Position numbers and translations under genes: made by a program | NCBI GenBank assembly: GCA_947168325.1 | Contig: CAMVLN010000011.1 | Span: forward strand, 1-19,566 | Source: an uncultured Elusimicrobia bacterium | Lineage (GTDB): Bacteria > Elusimicrobiota > Endomicrobiia > Endomicrobiales > Endomicrobiaceae | DNA length: 19,566 nucleotides | Reading direction: 5' to 3' | Notes under the pieces: generated by a model | The model's database searches: none | What the model saw: only the letters and a program-made list of their open reading frames with translations | What the model was told of the DNA's origin: nothing | Shown: positions 1 through 8,051 of the stretch, one piece after another | How the letters are laid out: every line of letters starts with the position of its first letter | How positions within the stretch are numbered: position 1 is the stretch's first letter

Positions 1-3000
1 AATTATCAACAAATTCTTTACTTACACCAAACTGTCTAACTATTTTATTAACTACATTTTCTCTTTCTTCTCTTGCTTTTTGTGTATTTGTATCATTTTT
101 TGATATATTTTCAATTAATTTAACTGCTTTGTTAACTGTTTTTCTTGTTATATCTTTATGTGCTAATGTTGATGTTTCTGTTCCCAAGAAAGAACTTGTA
201 TCAATATCTCCATCTGGAGTTTCATCAAATAATTCTTGAACAATTTCTGCAGCTTGTGTTTCTCCAAGTCCTAAAACCACAAACAAAGCTATCAGCTGCT
301 CTTTAACTCCCTCTTCCCAAAATGTATTAGCGAAATCATTCGTTAAACCTTTATCTTCAAAGAACCCTTGAGCCATATTCATATATTGCATAAATGTTCC
401 AACAAAAGGAGAATTCAAAAATGCAGGGCCAAGTAGTGGGGCAGCGATTGCTGTTCCAGCACTAAATAGTAACATACTTGGAGATGTTACATTTGAAAAA
501 GCATTTTTTGCACTTTCACTAACACCATATGTATTAAATGCTGAAAGTTTTCCGTTTTTATCATATATTACTTCTTCTGCCGATTGTACTAATTGAAGTC
601 CTGTAAAATTATCAATTCCCTTGATAAACTTAGCCCATCCCGAATTATCTTCAGAAAGTTTCTCTCCTCCAAAAGCATGTCTAATTAAACCTATTAGTGC
701 ACCAATATATTGTCTTTCTAAATTAAATTGTAACATTCTGTGAGTCATTTCAAATGTTTTTACTGAAAGATTTTTTAGTCCAGAAACAATATCACTAGCT
801 TTGAAATTTTTATAAGCTCCTACTGCTATCGCAGAAGACATACCATAGCCTAACAATGCCCCTATTGCAGCAGTAAAATAAGGATTTACTTCCTCTTCTT
901 CATCTAACACATACTTATTTAATAATAGCCCTACACCATATCCAATGCAAAATCCTATACCCCCCATAAACACAGATCTCAGTAAAATTCCAGCACTAAA
1001 TACTAGCCCTCTGTTTGCATCCATTCTAAAGGCACCTGATGTCTTTTTTAACACATCCAGTTTTGATAGTTTTTTAGATGTTTCTGCTGGTTTATTGACT
1101 TCATTAGATTCAGAAATCATAGGATTTATAACATTCATTGAAAACATTACATAGAAAGAACTAATTGCTCCCTCAATATCACCATTTTTTATACATTCAA
1201 CCAGGTTTTTAGCTTGAACAACTGTAATATAAATATCTACAGCCTTAATAACCAAACTAAAAATTTTGCCAATTTTTGCAAGTACCCCTACTTGTTTAAA
1301 ATTAAGCCATCCTGACTTTATAAGATTTGTAGCAGTAGCCTTACAAGTATTAGCAACACCACTAGCTCCAGCCATAAAACCTATACTAAAACCTACAAAG
1401 AAGCCTGCTATTGAGCCTTTTAAAAATGCCCACCCATAGCCCTCTTTTTCACCGGTGAATTTATTAATTAATGTACTAGCAGCACCACCAACACTCGCAC
1501 CAATCAAAGCATATTTAAGTGCTACTTTTAGACATGTCTTTATAGTTCCGCTTACAAAGCTGTTTACTATATTACTAGCTCCAGAACCAATACCATAAGC
1601 TGAAATTAAAGAGAGGACAAAAATAAATGTATTAATAATTGCTTCTTTTAAATATTTAGAGTCACCTGTTTTCGCATACATTTGATAACCTTCAGAAGCA
1701 TCAAAAGCTGCTTTTGCTCCAAAATAAGTTGTAACTGCTGTCATAATTGCAGCAATTGCAATAAATGCAGCTAATGCCCCACCTCCTGCAGTGAAAGGAG
1801 TAGATATTATACCAACAATTGCTATTGCTAATATCAATGAGCCTGCTATTCCAGAAATCGCAGCTGACAAAATTTCTCCATTGGTTACAGACTCTATCTT
1901 CTTATCTTTAAGAAGTGAAGCCGACAATTTAAGAAATCCCATAGCAAAAGGACAGTTAACAGCTACTATAGCAAGAAGAATTCCACCAATAGTAAGAAGT
2001 GCACTCATAAATCCGTTTCTTTTAATAGATATTTGTGTTGCACTACTATTAAAGTCAATTGAGCCTGCTCGAAAACTTATTTTAACCTTACAATCGCCAT
2101 CATATTTTCCACCTAACATTTCTTGTCCTTCTCTTGCAACTTCATACACATCTTCTATGTTTGACTTATAATAGAAAGTTTTGTTTGCATCTTCCCAACT
2201 TTGATCTTTCTTCATTTCTGCTACAATTTGAATATACTCACTTTTGCCATCTATTTCAAATGTAATCTCATTTGTAACAGTACCAGAACCTTCTTTAAAT
2301 CCATTGTTTGCAATAGCTCCAGCAAGTTCTCCTAATCCAGTATTTGTAGTTAAATGCACCTTAGAACCATCTTGTATTCCTGTAACTGTTATTTTCTGGT
2401 AAGTTATATCACCAGCATCATCTGTAGAACTACTTACATCTCTTCTACCTATATTTTCTGACTCTACTGTTTTACCTTCCTGATTATAAAATGTGATTTC
2501 TGTTCCTGCATAAAAATAACCAAAACTATAATTTTCTATAACAGAATTACCAGAAGTAAGTTCATCAAGCCCAAAAGATACAGAAACTTCATGTTTTGAG
2601 TCATCATCTGATGCTTTCAATATCAAATCCTCTCCGTCAATGGAAACATCTACACTATATTTCTTCTTTTTAACTTCTTTAGGCACATCACCTTCATCAT
2701 CAGAATCACCGCTATTTATTATTGTGCTACCTGTAACCTTAAATTCTTCTTGAGTTAATTGTAAATTAGCATCTACATAAAAACCTTGAGAACTATCAAA
2801 ACTAATACTATTTATGCTAAAACTTCTTTTTCCATCATTACCACTAAAATTTTTATTAAATGTATATTCAGAAAGTTTTTTATTCCCAACAGCTTCATAA
2901 GTTAATTCACCATCTTTATAACATAGTTGTAATGTGATTTCTTCACCATCCAAAGATGGAATTGTTATTCTCATTTTTTCTTTATCTTCTTGTGATAAAT

Positions 3001-6000
3001 TAGAATACCATTCTCCTATAACAGATTCTGCATTTGATGAAAAATTCATCTTACCTTTCCAGTCCTGAGCATAGTACTTAATTTCACCATCTTCGGTTTC
3101 GTATATAGTATCACCGTTGTCATCTACTTTAATTTTATTGTTTTCATCCAATTGTGCTATTGCTCCATGATAAGTTCCATTAGTAATTACAGTTGCAACA
3201 CACATACCACTACCCACAAAAGCATTTTCTACAAAACTTCCATGCCCTACCATTACTTTTTCGCCATTATTTTTGTAGTAATAATCAATTCTTGAACAAA
3301 AACCTTTTGCATTATGAATAAATCCGGTTTTAGAATCCGGAATTTGTACACCGTTTATAGTATAATATGCCCCTACTTGAACTGATAATGGTTGAGCTTT
3401 ATTTAGTATACAGCTACCATTAGTTTTATATGTTCTCGTATTTTGATAAACTTGAACGACTTTACCATTTTCTATTTTGGGAACATTTATACTTACATCA
3501 ACTCTATGTTCAGTACCTTCAGTATAATTTCTTATATCTATTCCGGCTTCATTTAAATATTTCATCTGTGCTTTTGTAAAATTTACTTTACCTTCAGCAA
3601 ATTGTTTAAAAGTTCCAGATAAACTTTTATCGGTGTCTTCCCATGCAGTTACAAATTCCCAATTTGCATCGAAATCTTTACTAAATGTTAATTTACCATC
3701 ATTTGTTATTTCTAAATGCTTATCGGTTTCTCTATATGTGAATATCCCCCAAAGACTAACATTTTTATTGGTTGCTGTTGTTGTCTCAGTATGATGTTCA
3801 ATTACTCCTTCTTCTTCATTCCAGGTTGCATATTTTATAGTTGTAACAGTTGTTGTTGTTTTACGATTGGCAATACCAAGCGAACAGATAGTTAATGCCC
3901 AATCTCCAGCATCTCTTGTTGTTTCTGTTTTTGAGGTTACACTATAATAACTTTCTATATCTTTCATATCATCTTCATTAGGAAGCACATATAACAATTT
4001 GCTCTCACTTTTTAAGTCTATTTTTCCAGATTTATTTACTAAAACTACCTCACCTTTTTCATTCTTTTCAAACACTGTGCCATCTTTTATACCATACATC
4101 ACTTCTCGTTCTCTTTCTTCTCCAAGTTCTTGTATATTTCCTTGTTCATCTTTTATTTTAAGCTTACTTTTTTCTTGAGTTATATAATGAGTAGATGCAT
4201 ATTTATCTTCTGTATTTTGTTGTGCAACATATTTTCCATCAACTGTTCTTTTTATATTATATATAGATATACTTTCTCCATTTTCTGTTTTTACAGATGT
4301 AAAATAATCACTATATTCTCCCAAATCAGCACCATAAAAACCCTTTTCTTCGCTAAATTTACCACTTTTTCTATAACAAGGGTCATATACTATTTCCCCT
4401 TCATCATTTTTTGTATAGCCACAAATAACCACATCCCCATTAATTTTCAGATTTTTAAGCTCTCCCCAATTTGAAGCTGCTGTAAGTTCAGCACTAACCA
4501 TATACACTACATCTTTACCATTTATATCTTTACCTTTACTTTGAATATTTATTTTTGCTCCTTCAGATAAAGACTTTAAATATCTCCAATCACTCCCAAC
4601 CCCTTCTACAGAAGCTGTAATATTAGAATCTCCAATCTTACAAGATCTTACATATTGTTGTTTTTGTGTATTATAAGAAATAACTCCTACAATATAGGAC
4701 TGATCAACATACTTATAACCCTTATAAAAAGCATCAGAATCTTTTATTTTTAATTGTTCTGTTTTTTCCAATACTTCTTTATATTCTTTTACCATATCGT
4801 CTTTATCTGATTTTGGTTCTTTTTCATCTTTTTTATAACTATTTGAACTTGAATTTTTATTGGAACTTGATTCTTCTTCGTCTTCTTTATCTTTTTTATC
4901 CTCACCGGATTTTGTAGAAAAGTTTGCCAACTCATATCTCACAAATTCTTTGTATCCATCTTTATATACCTTTATATTTTCTAAACCTGTTGGTATACCG
5001 TTATTTGTATTATTAGCATTTGAGTAATCTATAGCCCTATATTCTTGATAATTTATTTTAACAATATTTCCCTTATCATCTTTTTCTTCTTTTTCAACAA
5101 ATTCTCCTTTTTCTACAATTCTGTCTACATTGCTTATTGACATATTTTTTACTTTTATTCCATTTTCAAATTCATAATCTTGTGCTCTTGCATTAGTAGC
5201 TACAGAATATACCATAGTAACATCTTCTTTTAATAAACCATTTTCATCTGCCTTATAACTTTGAATTACAAGTTTTGTATTCTGTGAATTTAAGAAATAT
5301 ATATCGTCAGTATATGCTTGGTAAAAAGAATATTTTAATGCTATTGTATGGCTATTAGCATCATAATCAATGTTTTCTGCTATGTATATTTTTCTTCCTT
5401 CTTTATCATATAATGTTTCTTGTCCTAGTAAGCCATCTGCTCTAATATGTTCTTCCCATGCAGCTATTCCATATTGGGCAATAAAATCTTTTTCTGCTTT
5501 CAATTGTTCTTCTGATAAGTTTTTATCAAAAGTAATTACCTTTTTTTCTCCAGTTTTTGAATCTGTTATAGTAGCACCATTATTGCTTATAGATATATTT
5601 TTATCCTTGTCATTCTTATCAGTGATTGTGGTGTTTGCTCCTTTGATTTTTGCCATCTCTTTTCTACTTATTGATAATACCTCTCCTTCTTTCTTTGCTT
5701 GCTTTAAACTTTCACTTACAGCCAACACCTTTATTGTTCCATCTTTGGTTTGTGCTTTATAACTTACTCCTATTTTTTCCCCGTATACATCTACTCCTTC
5801 TTTACCACTTAATACATTCTTTAAACCTTCTGCACTATACTTTATAGTTTTTCCACCATTAACATTTGAATCTACCACACCATAATTTCCATCATCTAGT
5901 TTTGTTACTGTTACATAATGATCGCTATTTACCCATACTATTGCACTTTCTCCACTATTTGTATTTGCTATAAAACTTTCTACATTCGTTGAATAACCTT

Positions 6001-7216
6001 CTGCTTCTAAACCATACTGTTGCATTATCTGTTGCATTGTTGACATACTTGTCATTAATTGTGTTTCGCCTGAATTTATTAAATCTTCGTTATTTTTAAC
6101 AAATAATCCTGTACTTATCTCTACCAGCAAAGCTTGTAAACCTAATACTCCTTTACTATGTATATCTAATACTTTTTCCAATGCATCTACTGCACAATTA
6201 ACTATATCTCCACCATTATCAAAAAAAGTTTTTAGCAATCCTATTATATTCTCTTGTTCTTCTTGAGTTTTCCCTTTTAATGCTTCTTCTAAATTATTTG
6301 TAATGTCTTCTTCACTTACTTCTGTATTTTGACTTAATTTTTCTACTACTTCTTTTTTGTTTGTTTCTGTTTCTTCTGTATCATTTATAGAGCTATCTGC
6401 TCTTGTAAATATTGATAAAGTTGGATGTAGAGCTATAAATTTATCAGTATCTTGCCCATCTATAGGAATATTTAAAGCTTCTATCGGTAAATCTAGAACA
6501 ATATCTTTTTTATAACCTTTTTCTTCATTAAATATGATGTTCCCATCAGAAAAGCCTAATATTCTTCTATCATTATCAGTTGTTTTACCTTTTTCTTCTG
6601 CCTTATATTCTCCTATAACTGTACCTTTTACTTCTGCTATTTCTTGTGCAGTTTTATCTACTTTTGCTGTTGCTTCTTCTACACTAGTTTTTTCTTTTGT
6701 TTTTTGTCTTTCTTGCGATACTATTGCAGTACCTTTCTCTAAAAAATTCTTCCTGTTTACCAATGCTTGATAATATACTATATCTTTTTGCCCTGCATAC
6801 CCCAACACCTGTTTTTTTTCGGCATTATATACTGCTACAACTTTGTTTCCTTTTGTTTTATCTTTTATTACTCCATTTTGTTCATCTATTTCTATTATGC
6901 TATTTACTTCTTTTTCACTCATATTTCCTATCGCATTCATTATACTTACACCTTCACCACTACCACTTTTCATCGCTTCTTGTGCATTTATTAGTCCCGT
7001 CTCACTAGTATCTGTTTTACCACTTTTTATTACTTGTTCATTCTTTTCTTTATTATCTTTTGCTCTCTTTTCTGATGCAAATGCTGGTAAATTTACTATG
7101 TTTATTACTAAACATACTACTACCAACATGCTTATTACTTTTTGAAATACATTATCGCTATAAGTTTCCTTAAAATATTTTTCTATTTCCAAGACTATTT
7201 TCTTTATATTTCCCAT
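1..7216 (-). CDS. Giant exported protein with C39-peptidase-like domain (3' end missing)
   Basis: One uninterrupted frame runs from ATG at 7216 to the left edge: 2405 codons, no stop, so the C-terminus is outside. Residues 28-43 are hydrophobic and followed by PAFA-SE, a signal-peptidase-like site after residue 47, so export is likely. Residues about 335-465 look like a C39 papain-fold domain: Cys341 in NCAVDALEKVL, His433 in NSDHYVTV, Asp449 in GVVDSN. The Gln that normally sits six residues before the Cys is Gly335. A D/E/K/S/N-rich linker spans about 770-807. A long Tyr/Asn/Gly-rich region with many short strands follows, in which I recognise no domain. Residues about 1737-2135 hold about nine Gly/Ala-rich hydrophobic segments, then a more polar tail. 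It follows the 198-residue membrane-protein gene. A giant surface protein, effector or toxin-like protein are all possible; function is unknown. Confidence 0.9.
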   Translation of the reverse strand, partial: MGNIKKIVLEIEKYFKETYSDNVFQKVISMLVVVCLVINIVNLPAFASEKRAKDNKEKNEQVIKSGKTDTSETGLINAQEAMKSGSGEGVSIMNAIGNMSEKEVNSIIEIDEQNGVIKDKTKGNKVVAVYNAEKKQVLGYAGQKDIVYYQALVNRKNFLEKGTAIVSQERQKTKEKTSVEEATAKVDKTAQEIAEVKGTVIGEYKAEEKGKTTDNDRRILGFSDGNIIFNEEKGYKKDIVLDLPIEALNIPIDGQDTDKFIALHPTLSIFTRADSSINDTEETETNKKEVVEKLSQNTEVSEEDITNNLEEALKGKTQEEQENIIGLLKTFFDNGGDIVNCAVDALEKVLDIHSKGVLGLQALLVEISTGLFVKNNEDLINSGETQLMTSMSTMQQIMQQYGLEAEGYSTNVESFIANTNSGESAIVWVNSDHYVTVTKLDDGNYGVVDSNVNGGKTIKYSAEGLKNVLSGKEGVDVYGEKIGVSYKAQTKDGTIKVLAVSESLKQAKKEGEVLSISRKEMAKIKGANTTITDKNDKDKNISISNNGATITDSKTGEKKVITFDKNLSEEQLKAEKDFIAQYGIAAWEEHIRADGLLGQETLYDKEGRKIYIAENIDYDANSHTIALKYSFYQAYTDDIYFLNSQNTKLVIQSYKADENGLLKEDVTMVYSVATNARAQDYEFENGIKVKNMSISNVDRIVEKGEFVEKEEKDDKGNIVKINYQEYRAIDYSNANNTNNGIPTGLENIKVYKDGYKEFVRYELANFSTKSGEDKKDKEDEEESSSNKNSSSNSYKKDEKEPKSDKDDMVKEYKEVLEKTEQLKIKDSDAFYKGYKYVDQSYIVGVISYNTQKQQYVRSCKIGDSNITASVEGVGSDWRYLKSLSEGAKINIQSKGKDINGKDVVYMVSAELTAASNWGELKNLKINGDVVICGYTKNDEGEIVYDPCYRKSGKFSEEKGFYGADLGEYSDYFTSVKTENGESISIYNIKRTVDGKYVAQQNTEDKYASTHYITQEKSKLKIKDEQGNIQELGEEREREVMYGIKDGTVFEKNEKGEVVLVNKSGKIDLKSESKLLYVLPNEDDMKDIESYYSVTSKTETTRDAGDWALTICSLGIANRKTTTTVTTIKYATWNEEEGVIEHHTETTTATNKNVSLWGIFTYRETDKHLEITNDGKLTFSKDFDANWEFVTAWEDTDKSLSGTFKQFAEGKVNFTKAQMKYLNEAGIDIRNYTEGTEHRVDVSINVPKIENGKVVQVYQNTRTYKTNGSCILNKAQPLSVQVGAYYTINGVQIPDSKTGFIHNAKGFCSRIDYYYKNNGEKVMVGHGSFVENAFVGSGMCVATVITNGTYHGAIAQLDENNKIKVDDNGDTIYETEDGEIKYYAQDWKGKMNFSSNAESVIGEWYSNLSQEDKEKMRITIPSLDGEEITLQLCYKDGELTYEAVGNKKLSEYTFNKNFSGNDGKRSFSINSISFDSSQGFYVDANLQLTQEEFKVTGSTIINSGDSDDEGDVPKEVKKKKYSVDVSIDGEDLILKASDDDSKHEVSVSFGLDELTSGNSVIENYSFGYFYAGTEITFYNQEGKTVESENIGRRDVSSSTDDAGDITYQKITVTGIQDGSKVHLTTNTGLGELAGAIANNGFKEGSGTVTNEITFEIDGKSEYIQIVAEMKKDQSWEDANKTFYYKSNIEDVYEVAREGQEMLGGKYDGDCKVKISFRAGSIDFNSSATQISIKRNGFMSALLTIGGILLAIVAVNCPFAMGFLKLSASLLKDKKIESVTNGEILSAAISGIAGSLILAIAIVGIISTPFTAGGGALAAFIAIAAIMTAVTTYFGAKAAFDASEGYQMYAKTGDSKYLKEAIINTFIFVLSLISAYGIGSGASNIVNSFVSGTIKTCLKVALKYALIGASVGGAASTLINKFTGEKEGYGWAFLKGSIAGFFVGFSIGFMAGASGVANTCKATATNLIKSGWLNFKQVGVLAKIGKIFSLVIKAVDIYITVVQAKNLVECIKNGDIEGAISSFYVMFSMNVINPMISESNEVNKPAETSKKLSKLDVLKKTSGAFRMDANRGLVFSAGILLRSVFMGGIGFCIGYGVGLLLNKYVLDEEEEVNPYFTAAIGALLGYGMSSAIAVGAYKNFKASDIVSGLKNLSVKTFEMTHRMLQFNLERQYIGALIGLIRHAFGGEKLSEDNSGWAKFIKGIDNFTGLQLVQSAEEVIYDKNGKLSAFNTYGVSESAKNAFSNVTSPSMLLFSAGTAIAAPLLGPAFLNSPFVGTFMQYMNMAQGFFEDKGLTNDFANTFWEEGVKEQLIALFVVLGLGETQAAEIVQELFDETPDGDIDTSSFLGTETSTLAHKDITRKTVNKAVKLIENISKNDTNTQKAREERENVVNKIVRQFGVSKEFVDN

Positions 7217-7220
7217 TTTG

Positions 7221-7227
7221 ACCTCCT
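7221..7227 (-). promoter_or_regulatory. Shine-Dalgarno site of the giant gene
   Basis: On the minus strand AGGAGGT stands four bases before ATG 7216. This near-perfect ribosome binding site fixes the start of the giant gene, and with it the N-terminal signal-like segment. No convincing -35/-10 pair was found between here and the hairpin at 7288-7335. Confidence 0.8.
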
Positions 7228-7287
7228 AACATTTGTTCATATTTTTTATTTCTTTTATTATTTTGAGTTTATTATTTTTTACATCAT

Positions 7288-7335
7288 AAAAAATAAAACT
7301 AACCCGTACTTATTTCAAGTACAAGTTAGTTTTAT
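7288..7335 (-). terminator. Hairpin plus U-tract after the 198-residue gene
   Basis: Read on the minus strand, 7325-7335 pairs with 7293-7303 (11 bp, ATAAAACTAAC and its complement) and 7317-7322 pairs with 7306-7311 (6 bp). There is a 2x2 internal loop and a 5-nt apical loop, and the 3' arm runs into TTTTTT (7288-7293). The stem contains the end of the 198-residue gene and its stop codon. It looks like a rho-independent terminator between this gene and the giant gene, but the outer stem is AT-rich, so it may be leaky. Confidence 0.6.
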
Positions 7336-7906
7336 CTTTCAATATACTTTTTATATGTTCTTGTATATACTCTTTTCTTTCTCTTATTACCACTATAAAC
7401 ACTATAAAAAACAATACAACCATACCATACATATTCATACAGCATAATTTTACATTACCATACAATCTATACAATCTTTGTTCTACTTTTCCTACGGTTA
7501 ATGATATTACAAGTCCTTCTTGAATATATCTTACTTTTTCTTTATAATACCTGCTTTCTATTTCTATTCCATTATCGCTACTTGTATTTACTGGGGTTTC
7601 TTTTTCTTGTTCCCTTTTTACAGGAACATCTGTCCCAACATCATCCAACATTAATAATTTATATAGCTCTCTAGTTAATTCATTACTCATAGCAATTAAA
7701 GTATCCCTACATCCTCTTATAGTTTTAACTATAACATTGTCAAAAACTACTCTTATAATACTCACTATTTGTTCTTTATTTTCTATATTCCTTGGAATAA
7801 ATACATTCATCATCATACTCACAAAAATAAACATTGCAAGAGCAACTTTTATTACTCTTACTGATAATAACCTTTTAATTGATTGTAACCCAATCAAAAT
7901 TTTCAT
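7310..7906 (-). CDS. Unrecognised 198-residue membrane protein
   Basis: I do not recognise the family. The protein has a hydrophobic segment near the N-terminus (about residues 19-36) and another near the C-terminus (about 159-174). Between them lie about 120 charged residues with Glu/Lys-rich stretches, and a short basic tail (RERKEYIQEHIKSILKDK) follows. Both segments look like membrane anchors, with the middle on the far side of the inner membrane, though the first could be an uncleaved signal. A GAGG ribosome site lies seven bases before the ATG, and a good -10 box is 34 bases further up. It is the gene immediately upstream of the giant exported protein, same strand, 93 bp apart. A partner in its export, anchoring or immunity is only a guess. 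Confidence 0.75.
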   Translation of the reverse strand: MKILIGLQSIKRLLSVRVIKVALAMFIFVSMMMNVFIPRNIENKEQIVSIIRVVFDNVIVKTIRGCRDTLIAMSNELTRELYKLLMLDDVGTDVPVKREQEKETPVNTSSDNGIEIESRYYKEKVRYIQEGLVISLTVGKVEQRLYRLYGNVKLCCMNMYGMVVLFFIVFIVVIRERKEYIQEHIKSILKDKTNLYLK

Positions 7907-7939
7907 TTATCCTCTTGTAAAAAATTTGAATCCAACCTT

Positions 7940-7945
7940 ATTATA
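7940..7945 (-). promoter_or_regulatory. Candidate -10 box for the 198-residue gene
   Basis: A perfect TATAAT occurs on the minus strand, placing a start of transcription about 27 bases before ATG 7906. No convincing -35 element stands 16-18 bases upstream, so in this AT-rich sequence it is only a candidate. It would give the gene its own transcript apart from the bat cluster, whose last stop codon is at 8052. Confidence 0.35.
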
Positions 7946-8051
7946 ATCTATTAACACTAATACTTCTTCCATCTAATATAATTCTACTTTATTGTTGTGT
8001 TTTTTTATTAAAATTTTTGTAAAAAATTTGTAAAATCTATAAAATTAAATA

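Noticed and set aside
945..7145. Several plus-strand frames of 65-130 codons opposite the giant gene
   Set aside because: They are hydrophobic Phe/Leu/Ser-rich shadows of an intact minus-strand gene, without ribosome sites or recognisable domains.
7915..8030. A 14-base direct repeat (TTGTAAAAAATTTG) at 7915-7928 and 8017-8030
   Set aside because: It lies in very AT-rich spacer DNA where such matches are common, and nothing ties it to a function.
8007..8035. AAATTTTT/AAAAATTT hairpin after batD as a terminator
   Set aside because: The stem is only A and T, the loop is very short and no T-tract follows on the minus strand.
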